DNA from: Candidatus Gastranaerophilales bacterium | Lineage (GTDB): Bacteria; Cyanobacteriota; Vampirovibrionia; Gastranaerophilales; Gastranaerophilaceae | Assembly: GCA_944325555.1 (NCBI GenBank) | Contig: CALVAN010000009.1 | Location: 1 to 64,000 of the forward strand | Length of the DNA: 64,000 bases | Direction of reading: 5' to 3' | Shown here: positions 1 through 9,600 of the stretch, piece by piece | Numbering within the stretch: position 1 is the stretch's first letter | Layout: the number at the start of each line of letters is the position of its first letter | Notes under the pieces: generated by a model | The model's input: only the letters and a program-made list of their open reading frames with translations | What the model was told of the DNA's origin: nothing | Databases searched by the model: none | Program-made: the position numbers and the translations under genes

Positions 1-77
1 AATTACATAGCCCTCAAACAAACCTCGCTTGTAGTTGTTTGTGAAACTTTCTGTAATTCACTTCACAAAGGTCGGAT
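1..77 (+). repeat. 77-bp direct repeat, copy 1
   Basis: These 77 bases recur without mismatch at 58612-58688 on the same strand. The unit contains nested inverted repeats: AATTAC (1-6) with GTAATT (53-58), and CAAACAA with TTGTTTG around the string CCTCGCTTGTA, which also occurs near the left end of the dispersed structured element found five times in this window. It has no coding frame. In this copy the repeat ends directly at a TATAAT box (77-82); the second copy lacks that box. It may be truncated on the left by the window edge. Confidence 0.85.
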
Positions 78-88
78 ATAATGCATCT

Positions 89-250
89 AAGTTGTAAGCC
101 GTAGGGGGTTGCCTTCTTTTGCCGTTGAGCTGTGGCGAAACGTGCAAAATGGCTTCACGACTTCATTATGATATTGCAAATACACTCGTTCTTTTAATAG
201 TGAACTGGGAGAACCCCGCTTACAAGGTAAGCGTTTTGGCTTGCGTGTGC
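89..250 (+). ncRNA. candidate structured non-coding RNA (6S-like shape, unproven)
   Basis: A TATAAT box at 77-82 would start a transcript near 89. TTGTAAGC (92-99) and GGGGTT (105-110) can pair with AACCCC (212-217) and GCTTACAA (218-225), closing a domain of about 100 nt that has further short pairings (TGCAA 143-147 with TTGCA 174-178). GCTTAC (218-223) can alternatively pair with GTAAGC (227-232), so two structures exclude each other. No ORF runs through it, and the next gene appears to have its own promoter at 313. A long closing stem around an open centre resembles 6S RNA, but I see no diagnostic sequence motif. A leader or regulatory RNA is equally possible. Confidence 0.3.
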
Positions 251-312
251 GGGCAGCTCCTTTTGTTTTTTGATTTTTTCCCTTTGCTATTTTATTAGCT
301 ACAACTGTGTAA

Positions 313-318
313 TATAAT
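313..318 (+). promoter_or_regulatory. -10 box giving a probable leaderless mRNA for the binding-protein gene
   Basis: TATAAT at 313-318 lies only 8 nt before the ATG at 327, and no ribosome-binding sequence lies between. Transcription should begin at or 1-2 nt before the start codon. The -35 region is weak (T-rich). Confidence 0.5.
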
Positions 319-326
319 TATTTATT

Positions 327-1565
327 ATGAATAACTCTTTTAAACTCACGGCAGTAATCTCAATTGCCTGCATATTGCTTGTAAGCTTTGTTTACATACT
401 TACAAAACCTCAAAAAAACAGTAATAATGAGGTCGTTTTCTGGTCGCTTCAGATGGGGACTTTTGACGGATATATGAAACCCCTCATTGCGGAATTTGAA
501 AAACAGAATCCTGATGTGAAAATCAAATGGATTGATGTGCCGTATTCTGAAGGTGAAAAAAGAACACTCGCCTCTATTTTAAGCTCGACTCCGCCTGATC
601 TTGTTAACCTTACGCCGGATTTTTCGAGCGTACTGGCGCAAAAACAGGCGCTTGAATATATCGACTGCGCAAAACTCAAAGATTATAACAAACAGATTAC
701 ACAATCGCTTATGACGGACGGAAAGTGTTATGCCGTGCCTTTTTACGCTACCTCGTCTTTGACTTTTTATAATAAAGACCTGCTCAAAAAAGCAGGTATA
801 AAACAGGTGCCGAAAACTTATGACGAATTAAACCTGCTTGCTCCGTTGATAAAGCAAAAAACAGGTGCATTTGTCACTATGCCCACACTTACGGAAAATG
901 ACACGCTGCTTAAAATATTAAATAAATCGGGAATAAATACACCTCAAACTCTCACTTCCGACAGGTCTGTTAAAATCTTTGAGGGCTACAGAACACTGTA
1001 TCAAAAAGACTTAATTCCCCGTGAATCCATTACCCAGAACCATCAAGAGGCGCTTGAAAAATATATGTCGGGTCAGCTTGCGTTTATACAGTCGGGTGCA
1101 AACTTTTTGAATATAGTTAAAGAAAATGCCCCGCAGGTGTTTAATCATACCGATGTCGCCCCGCAGTTTACAGGTGATAACGGCAAGTATGACGTTTCCG
1201 TTATGAATTTGATTATCCCCGTGAGAGCAAAGCATAAGGACGGCGCTTTAAGGTTTGCGCTTTTTTTGACCAATAAACAAAACCAGATTGAACTGGCTAA
1301 ACTGACGACGATTCTGCCGGTTAACAACCTTGCACTAAAGGATGATTATTTTAATTCTTATACGGATGGCGATGTTATTGCAAAAGCAAGGGTGCTGAGT
1401 ACAAAACAGCTGGGTAATTTGCAGAAGAATATTCGTTTTGAAAACAACCATAAAGAAATTTTGACACTTTTAAATACAACGGTGCAGCAGATTTTGCTTG
1501 GTAATGACGATGTAAAAAAGATTTTGAAATCTGCGGCTAAGGATTGGAAAAGGCTGGAACAGTAA
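327..1565 (+). CDS. extracellular solute-binding protein, family 1 (ABC-type sugar binding)
   Basis: 412 residues. Residues about 7-26 form one hydrophobic segment with no convincing lipobox, so the protein is probably exported and held by an uncleaved N-terminal anchor. The rest has the layout of family 1 (maltose/glycerol-phosphate type) binding proteins: an early strand VVFWS, the EFEKQNPDVKIKW pattern, and 'YNKDLLKKAG...PKTYDEL' in the middle. Such proteins deliver sugars or oligosaccharides to an ABC importer, but no permease or ATPase gene lies next to it, so the ligand and partner are unknown. It is followed by the M14 peptidase gene with a one-base overlap (TAATG), which implies translational coupling. 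Family assignment is firm; substrate is not predictable. Confidence 0.85.
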   Translation: MNNSFKLTAVISIACILLVSFVYILTKPQKNSNNEVVFWSLQMGTFDGYMKPLIAEFEKQNPDVKIKWIDVPYSEGEKRTLASILSSTPPDLVNLTPDFSSVLAQKQALEYIDCAKLKDYNKQITQSLMTDGKCYAVPFYATSSLTFYNKDLLKKAGIKQVPKTYDELNLLAPLIKQKTGAFVTMPTLTENDTLLKILNKSGINTPQTLTSDRSVKIFEGYRTLYQKDLIPRESITQNHQEALEKYMSGQLAFIQSGANFLNIVKENAPQVFNHTDVAPQFTGDNGKYDVSVMNLIIPVRAKHKDGALRFALFLTNKQNQIELAKLTTILPVNNLALKDDYFNSYTDGDVIAKARVLSTKQLGNLQKNIRFENNHKEILTLLNTTVQQILLGNDDVKKILKSAAKDWKRLEQ

Positions 1566-2227
1566 TGATATTTGCGGATTTGGAAGTAAAAATTAATACA
1601 AAAAACGGCAATGAAATTTTGCTATTAAAACGCTCTCCCAAAGACGGTTATGAAAAAACAGTGCTTGTTATCGGGGTATTTCATGGTGACGAACCTGACG
1701 GAGAGTATTTGATAAACAGATACCTGTCAGAAAGGTCAGATACCAAAAACAGACTGCTTTTTATCCCGTGTCTTAATCCTGACGGAAAAATAAATAATAC
1801 AAGAACTAACGCAAACAGTGTTGATTTAAACAGAAATTTTCCGACTAAAAACTGGGAAAAGTCTGCCAGAGATGAATATTTTGGCGGGGATGAGCCGGCA
1901 AGTGAGGACGAAACCAGATTTATGGTGTATGTAATCGAAAAATATAAACCGGATTTAATTATTACTCTGCATGAGCCTTATGCGGTAGTAAACTATGACG
2001 GACCGGCAAAAGAAATTGCGCAAAAAATTTCTCAAATCACAGGGTTTGAGGTGCAGGAATCCATCGGCTACCCTACTCCGGGCAGCTTTGGAACTTATTG
2101 CGGAATTGAAAAAAATATCCCGACTGTTACTCTGGAACTGCCTGAGCACAGCACAGATACTCAGGCAAAAGAAGCACTGTGGCAAAAAGTAAAGGGTATT
2201 TTTGATTTTGCGGCAGGAGATTTTTAA
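1565..2227 (+). CDS. M14-family zinc carboxypeptidase (MpaA-like murein peptide amidase)
   Basis: 220 residues from the ATG that overlaps the upstream stop as TAATG. An in-frame upstream start at 1544 would lie inside the previous gene and is not needed. Zinc-site motifs of M14 peptidases are visible: GVFHGDEPDGEYL (H and E ligands), NPDG, the DLNRNFP substrate-binding signature, LHEP (third ligand His) and a late catalytic Glu in TLELPEHS. Small single-domain M14 enzymes such as MpaA cut gamma-D-Glu-diaminopimelate bonds in murein tripeptide during cell-wall recycling. There is no signal peptide, in keeping with a cytoplasmic role. Coupling with a binding protein suggests uptake and breakdown of a cell-wall-derived ligand, which is inference. 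Confidence 0.8.
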   Translation: MIFADLEVKINTKNGNEILLLKRSPKDGYEKTVLVIGVFHGDEPDGEYLINRYLSERSDTKNRLLFIPCLNPDGKINNTRTNANSVDLNRNFPTKNWEKSARDEYFGGDEPASEDETRFMVYVIEKYKPDLIITLHEPYAVVNYDGPAKEIAQKISQITGFEVQESIGYPTPGSFGTYCGIEKNIPTVTLELPEHSTDTQAKEALWQKVKGIFDFAAGDF

Positions 2228-2317
2228 AAATATATTCAACCTGTATGGCAAATTTATTTTTTACGGTGTTTATATAATTATAAATAGGTAATACACTAAT
2301 CGGAAAGAAAAACAGAA

Positions 2318-2644
2318 ATGGGGCAAAACCATAAAATCACGTCCTCTCCAAGCTTTGGTAAATTTATTAAAGTAAAGGGGCACGCACACGATATAAAGCA
2401 TTTCAGAAAACACCTGCTTGAGCAAGATGGGGATTTTTTGACGCTGATGACCAAAAGAGAATCCAAAAAACCGAACCTTTATATAATAAGCAAAAAGGAC
2501 TACGACAAATTTATTGATTTGACCCGTCAAATACATTTTTTTGAACTGCGTACGCATCTAGAAAAGTATATGGGTAAAAAACCGAAGGTTATGGATGTTG
2601 AAGATGCGCATAAACAGTTGAAGAACGGGGAGTTTAAAATATAA
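2318..2644 (+). CDS. hypothetical protein, 108 aa
   Basis: A small, highly charged, lysine-rich soluble protein with no signal peptide or membrane segment. I recognise no family. The N-terminus contains SPSFGKFIKVKG, loosely like the SFxG motif at the start of other proteins in this window. A purine-rich GGAAAG precedes the ATG by about 8 nt, and TATAAT (2271-2276) lies upstream, which together support a real gene. It stands alone between the M14 peptidase gene and a cluster of palindromic repeats. Confidence 0.6.
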   Translation: MGQNHKITSSPSFGKFIKVKGHAHDIKHFRKHLLEQDGDFLTLMTKRESKKPNLYIISKKDYDKFIDLTRQIHFFELRTHLEKYMGKKPKVMDVEDAHKQLKNGEFKI

Positions 2645-2692
2645 ATATAAGAATCGTGTTGTGTGAAACACTCGTAGTCAAGGGTAAAAAGC

Positions 2693-2791
2693 GTCATCCT
2701 GAGGGAGAGAAACGACCGGAAGATCTGCCGCAGGCTGATGCCAATAGTTGTAACCGCAATATAGATTCTTCGGCTGGCGCCTCAGAATGAC
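2693..2791. repeat. REP-like palindrome, empty copy 1
   Basis: Begins GTCATCCTGAG and ends CTCAGAATGAC; these arms are inverted repeats, with inner arms around AGATCTGCCG and AGATTCTTCGG. The loop (from 2736, TGATGCCAATAGTTGTAACC and following bases) is identical to the loop of the copy at 3281-3371. No coding capacity. Confidence 0.8.
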
Positions 2792-2804
2792 GAATAGAGG
2801 TCAC

Positions 2805-3214
2805 GTCATCCTGAGCGAAGCGAAGGATCTGCTGCGGACTAAAATAATGTTTCCGACAAATCAACCCAATCTTTGTTAAAAGAATTGATTAAATCTATCT
2901 TAAAGCTGCGTTTTTTCCCTTTCAGATATTTTTCTCGTTCTATTGCAGAAACAATACTGTCGGTTTGTTCGAAATATACAAGTTTGTATAAATTGTATTT
3001 TTTGCTGAATCCGTCAACAACTTTGTTTTTGTGTTCAAAAATTCGTTTTGCGAGATTAGATGTGACTCCTATATAAAGAGTTGTATTTGTAGTGTTTGTT
3101 AAAATATAAACGAATGCAGAATGGTTTTTATACATACTGATAATAATAACATAAAGTTTTTGTGCGGATAAATGTATCGCCACATAGATTCTTCGGCTGG
3201 CGCCTCAGAATGAC
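2805..3214. mobile_element. palindromic element with a GIY-YIG gene in its loop
   Basis: Left arm GTCATCCTGAG...GGATCTGCTGCGGACT (2805-2840); right arm AGATTCTTCGG...CTCAGAATGAC (3186-3214). These are the arms of the neighbouring empty palindromes, but the roughly 30-nt loop is replaced by a complete GIY-YIG nuclease gene whose stop codon (2839-2841) overlaps the end of the left arm. This looks like an autonomous form of the repeat, with the empty copies as its non-autonomous derivatives. That relationship is inference. Confidence 0.55.
2839..3135 (-). CDS. GIY-YIG family nuclease (small COG2827-type)
   Basis: 98 residues from the ATG at 3135; the in-frame extension to 3183 runs into the flanking repeat. 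The GIY-YIG core is clear: FVYILTN ... TLYIGVTSNLAKRIFEH (a YIL/YIG variant with the Arg of the helix), KYNLYKLVYFE, and a Glu in AIEREKYLKGKKRSFKIDLI. The end, FNKDWVDLSETLF, matches the NxxWxDL tail of stand-alone GIY-YIG proteins. These are presumed DNA endonucleases, and the family's cellular role is poorly known. The gene fills the loop of a REP-like palindrome, which suggests that it acts on, or moves with, these repeats. Confidence 0.85.
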   Translation of the reverse strand: MYKNHSAFVYILTNTTNTTLYIGVTSNLAKRIFEHKNKVVDGFSKKYNLYKLVYFEQTDSIVSAIEREKYLKGKKRSFKIDLINSFNKDWVDLSETLF

Positions 3215-3280
3215 GAAGTGTAGACAATAGGCAGATTCTTCGGTCACTATGTTCCCTCAGAATGACGTATAAATAATCAC

Positions 3281-3371
3281 GTCATCCTGAGCGAAGCGAA
3301 GGATCTGCTGCGGACTGATGCCAATAGTTGTAACCGCAATATAGATTCTTCGACTAACGCCTCAGAATGAC
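3281..3371. repeat. REP-like palindrome, empty copy 2
   Basis: Starts GTCATCCTGAGCGAAGCG and ends CTCAGAATGAC, with the same loop as the copy at 2693-2791. A half copy ending in CTCAGAATGAC lies just before it at 3231-3266. The remaining bases up to 3603 hold the autotransporter promoter and leader and no ORF. Confidence 0.8.
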
Positions 3372-3512
3372 ATACGGCTTTCGAATAAAAACTCAACGCC
3401 AAACACCTGTCAGGCATGGAAATTTTACAAACATTACATCCTTGTAATGAAGAATTGTGAAGCCTGAAATATCTACTGTTTATGACCTATTTCTTTATTT
3501 TGGGTTTAGGAG

Positions 3513-3596
3513 TATAATTCTTTTAATATTTGGATTTTTGTGTCCGGATTTATTAAGAATTTGAAAGAAATTACTTACTTAAATAATAAAAAGGAG
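3513..3596 (+). promoter_or_regulatory. promoter and RBS of the autotransporter gene
   Basis: TATAAT at 3513-3518 is the best -10 box upstream of the gene, with only a weak T-rich -35. AAGGAG at 3591-3596 sits 7 nt before the ATG at 3604, giving a leader of about 80 nt and a strong ribosome-binding site. Confidence 0.5.
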
Positions 3597-3603
3597 AGTG
3601 TGA

Positions 3604-6600
3604 ATGAGTAAAACCAAAACAAAACGCATGGTTGCTTCATTCCTGTTGCTGTGCGCAATGTCGGGGACAAAAGCTTTTGCAAACCCTGACCCCTGGAAAT
3701 TAGGCGATTCATTAATAGGGAAAGAAGATGTTTCAGGAAACATATTGTTTGATGAAATAACGGATTTTTCCGGATTAAGTACATCAAACTGGTACGGTGC
3801 TTTAGGGGTTCCGACACAAAAACATGATGATATAAATATAACACTTGATCATTCAACTATTGAAAATCCTCACTATACATTTAATAACAATGTGCAAATG
3901 GACGGCGGTTCATCAATATATTTATTTGCTAATCCTGACGGCAAGGAAATTGTTACCCCCGGTACTCCCGGTGATGAATTAAACGAGATTTCTAATGTTA
4001 CTTTAACAATTAACGGGACTTCCGAATTTAAAAATAATAATGCCAGCGGTGCACAAGGTCCGGGACTTGGCGGAGCTATATACACTGAAGGTGCAAATGT
4101 TATTTTTAACGGTAAATCTGACTTCACATCTAATACCGCTAAAGGATCCGGCGGTGCTATTTCTAATAACGGGGTAATGAATTTTAATAAAGGTGCCGGA
4201 TTCTATAATAATACTTCTAACGCCAGCGGTGGTGCAATACAGGTTGCAGCACAGGGTGAAGTGACTATCTCCGGCGGTGAAGTTATTTTTCAAAACAATA
4301 CTGCAACAAATAAAGGCGGTGCAATTTATAACGCAAACAAAGTCACTCTTGATTCCTCGGACGGTAATATTACATTTAGCGGTAATACTGTAAACGGAGT
4401 TGCAAACGATATTTATCTTGCCGATGCGACTGATTTGGGACATTTGCCTGCTCAAGAAGCTGCAAAACTTACATTGCAGGGCGACGCAAATACTATCACC
4501 TTTAACGGCTCTATAGAGGGCGAAGCAACAACTTCCATCTCCAACTCCGCAAACAAGCTCGTTTTAAACGGTGACAACAGCGGTTTTCTTGGTACGTATA
4601 AACAAACAGCAGGTGCCACAACCACGGTAGGCGCAGGCGGAAAATTCTTCGGCGGGAACAGTACCATTTCATCAAATAGTTCCGATACTCCGAGCAACTT
4701 GATTTTGAATGCAAAAGACGCACTTGTAGACGGTTCAACAATTAAACTTGATGGAACAATGTACCAGAACTACAGTGATGTTAACGTTTACATTAACGAT
4801 GATAATAAAATCAACGGAAACTTCTCGGGCTTAGGTTATATTTATAACGGCGACCAACGTTCTTCAGCGTCAACCGTTACACTTACGGGCGTCAATTCAG
4901 GTTTTAAAGGTACGTATTTCCAAAACAGCGGTGATGGCAAACTGGTCGTTGCAGAAGGGGCAACCTCTTTTGACGGCACAAACATAATTACCGGCTCGGG
5001 GTTGGAGTTACAAAACGGCTCGGGGTTGGAGTTACAAAACGGCTCAACTTTATTAGGTCAGACTGAAATCACAGATGCTGCCTTCACATCAACGGGTGCA
5101 ACTATTGCCGGTGCAGTTGATATGTTTGGAACCACCAATGGCGATATGACTGGCACAATAATTGACAACACGTTCAGAGTTGTTGGCGGTACTTTAAACC
5201 TCAAAGACGGCAACGAAATCAGCACTGCTGACGGTGCGAAAGGCAGCCTTGTAGTCAACGGCGGTGTTGTTAATATTAATCAGGATTTAACTCTCGGCGG
5301 TACGGGTAACGGCGTTATCACAAACGATGCGGCTCCCGAAAACCCTGCAACACCTCAAATCAACCTCGGTGTACACACTTTAACCGTTAATGGCGACACT
5401 TCCGGTTATAACAAGAATTTTACCGCTAACGGCGGCACCGTGGATATCAACGACGGCGGCAAGTTCTTCAGCGGTACAAATACCTTTACTAATAGCTCTG
5501 CCGTTACTGTAGACAACGGTGAGCTTTCGGGAACAAACATTTTTAATGCTTCCACCTTAACGGCCAACGGTGCAACTATCTCCGGCAGTATCGAAGCTGA
5601 AACGGGAGCTGAAGTTACTATTGCAAGCAGCAATTTAGATAATGCAACTTTTGCTTTTGACGGCGGCACAATAAATATCAATCAGGATTATACGATAAAT
5701 GACGGTGATATAACCGGTACTACCGGTACTCTGGCTCAAACAGGTGATTATAATCTTACCGTAAATACCGATGTTTCAAGTTTTGTCGGCACGTTGGATA
5801 AAAACGGCGGAACGGCAACCGTCGACGGTCAAAAATTCTTTGGCGGTCAAAACAATATTTACGGCGGTGCAGAGGTCAGCCTCTCCAATGGTGCCGAACT
5901 TGTTGCGGACAGTACAACAACTTTAGGCAACGATAGTTCGTCCGCTACTCTTAATATTGACGGCTCAACTGTTAACGGCGCAGTTAATGCATACAACAAA
6001 TCAGATATTAATCTGACAGACAATGCTGTTGTTAACGAAAATATAACACTGTACAATGATTCGCAGGTTGTTATTAACGACAACACAACATCAAATTCAA
6101 CAGTTCAATTAAACGGACAAATAATCTCCGATGCCGGTTCAACAACTTCAAATGTTACATTAAAAGGTCAAAATCTTGATATAAAAGCCGACCAATCAGG
6201 TTTTAAAGGTACTTATACACAGGAAGCCGGCACAACTAACGTTGAAGGCGGTTCTTTATTTGGCGTAGCAAACAACATCAAAAACGGTGTTGTGAATATG
6301 AAAGATGATTCTTCACTTGCAAAAGGTTCTACTTTGCAGATGAGCAGCGGCACAACCATAAATATTGAAAACAAAGGTGCCGATCATAATGCGGCTACAA
6401 ACAATATTCCCGCAACAACAGGTAATGAAACCGTTTTATCTGGTGCAATATCTTCTGAAGTTGATAAAGCCGGTGCAATCAATGTAACCGGTGAAAATAC
6501 TTATCTTGTAGTTGACGCTGATATGAGTGGTTACACAGGCACGTTTACTCAAGACAATGGCGCAACTACTGAAGTAACCGAAAACGGCGTATTCTTTGCC

Positions 6601-9600
6601 GGAACAAACGTACTTAATGACGGACACTTTATTTTCCGTGATAACGCACAGCTCGGCGGTAACGTTACGGTAGCAAGCAAAGATGTTCACCTTGCCTTTG
6701 GCGACGGTTCTCAAGGCTATAAAGTAGAAGACGGAAACCACGTTTATTATTACAATAGCGACGGAAGCAGAGGCGAACACTCCTTTATTATGAACTATGT
6801 AACAATCACTGACTCATTAGACGGAGGTCAGGGAGATTACAAAGTTATTGATACGGATTTCGGCTCAAACGGCGGTTTTGCCAATACTGCTGATTATGAT
6901 ATCAAACAGCAGAATGACGGCTCAAAAACAACAATTTCCTTCCGTGACGGTTCGGTTGCTCAAGACGGAGCACAGCTAAATCTTGCCGATGTAAATACAG
7001 AAATTAAGATAAATGCCAATTATATGGAAGAACACGCAACAAGCTCTTCTAAAGACGGCGTATTCGGTGCTGATATCTCAGGTATAGGTACAGTTAACGT
7101 CTACAATACAAACAGCAAAGACAAAGCGCTTACTTTCATATCAGATAACAGCGGCTTTAGCGGTGCATATAAACAGACAGGCGGCAGCATAAGATTTGAA
7201 GGTCAAAACGGTGCTTCACACTTCTTTGACGGTGTAAATGAACTTACAAATCAAAGCTGCGTTGCGTTTGGTGCAAATTCTGTAATCCATGGTACAAACT
7301 ATGTTGATTCGACTTCAACCATTGTCATGGAGAACGGCTCTTCAATAGATAAAAACGACGGAGACAAGACAAGAATTATTCTGCAAGGCGGTACGTTGAG
7401 TATAGAAAATACTGATAAAGACAATGCGCTTGACCTTAATATTCCCGTAGAAAATAATGAACTCGGCGGGAATGTTAACAAAACAGCCGCAGGTGCTCTG
7501 ACTATCAGTGCTGACCAGCATGAATACACCGGCAACTACACACAAACAGGCGAAGGCAAGGTCACTGTTAACGCACACAAAAGCTTCTTTGGCGGTACAA
7601 ACAATATCAACAACGGTATTGTTGACTTAACAGCAGAAGGCGCTAAAGTTGCAGGTCAAAACACAATATCTTCAACCAGTGACACAGTCGGCGGTAAAAT
7701 GCAAATCGGTGATAAAACAGATACAACAACCTATCTTAAGAATCCGATTATAGTAAACACTGTTGAGTCAGATGCCGATGCCGGTCTTGAACTTGTTACA
7801 AAAGACGGCAACAGTCAAAACCTTGAAGTTGCATTTGCGATTGCATCGGGTGCAGACAATACAGGGCGTGTTACACACAGCGGAAACGGTACGTTGAACC
7901 TTAACAACGCGGGTCAAAATGACCTGTTTGAAAACTTTAAAGGTACATTTGCCCAGACTTCAACAGGTGTAACCAACGTATTTGGCAATTCGTTTGAAAA
8001 GAACGATATTCAGGCAGGTACGCTGAATATGAAAAACGGCTCAAAACTTGCTGACGGAACAACAAACCTCGGCGCAAACGGTACGTTAAATATCGGTACT
8101 CTTGCAAACGATACAACATTTATTGAAGAAGGCGAAACACGCTACGACTTTGATGCAAATTCAACCGTAACAATCGCTTCCAGCATTTCCGGCACCGGTA
8201 AAGTCAATATCTCTGAAGGTCAAACAACGATTACAGGTGACAGCAATAACTCCGGCTTTAGAGGAAATTACACCCAGACAGGCGATTCACAGGTTACGGC
8301 GCAAAGCGGTTCAACCTTCTTTGGCGGAGTGAACAACCTTATCCAAAAAGGTATATTGTTCTTTAAACAGGGTGCAAAACTTGCCGATAACAGTCAGGTT
8401 AAGCTCGACGGTAATACTTATGACGCAAATGATCCTACTGCGCCAATAGACAAAGCAATACTTGACCTCGACGACAGAACAAATGCCGTATTCAACGGCA
8501 ACAAGCTTACTTTAAGCAAAGAATCCGCAACAGATGCAAGCTTTGTATTCACCGACGGTATTTTGCAAAATGCTGTCTTGCACGATACGCAAAATATTGC
8601 CGGCGATGTAGCTGCAGGTTCTGAGCCTGTTATTACTCTCGGCAATGACTCCGGCTTCGGCAATGATGCAAAGGTAACAATTGCATATGGTGCGGAAACC
8701 ATTCTTGCTTCAGGTTCCGTTGCTGAAAACGGCAGCATGGTTAAAGTGGATACAGACAGTGTATTAGGTCTTGTTTCAGACAATCTGGATTATTACACCA
8801 AGACAACAGGTGCCGGCTCTATCGGTGTAACAAAAGACCCGAGAGAAGAAAACGCACCTAATATTAATATTTATAACGATCAGTCACGTTTTACGGGCGA
8901 CTATACGCAAGATGCCGGTCGTGTAACTGTTAAAAACGGTGCAACCTTCTTTGGCGGTACCAACGAGGTAACAGGTACACAGGTAACGGATTCTACTACT
9001 GGTGAGATTATAAAATCCACCTCAGGTGATCTCTATCTGGAAAAAGGCTCGCTTATCGGTTCAGATATTAAAATCACAAACTTTGACAAAACAGCTAATG
9101 CAGGTGTTTCTACACCTCATGGACGTGTATTTATTGAAGATAAAATATATGACAAAGACGGTAATGAGTTAACAGACATCGATAAATTGATGGATGGTGA
9201 CTTGTACTACAACACTTCTGCTGACGGCAGTGCAATAACACAGCATAATATCAAAATTGAAAATGCAGGTTTGATTCTTTCAAACGGCACAATCTTTGAC
9301 GGTTCTGACGGTCCTACAGTCTTTGAAAACAAAGGCAACGGCGGTGTTGTTGACATAGGCTTCTCTAACGGAACAGGTGTTGACGGTGATATTGTTCTTA
9401 AGAGAGATACAATGCTTTCTTACGGCGACAATGCTTATATCAAAGATGATTCTACTTTAGAAATGGAAGATACCGCCATTTTGAACTTTATCAACGACAG
9501 CACAACAATAAACTATAATCCTGAAATTGTCGGCGGCGGTTCAATCTATAAGGAAGGTTTGGGTACAACAAATATTTCTTCCGCAATCGATATGACAGGT

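Noticed and set aside
2693-3371. CRISPR array
   Set aside because: The repeats are palindromic REP-like units of irregular spacing with a gene in one loop; there are no regular spacers and no cas genes.
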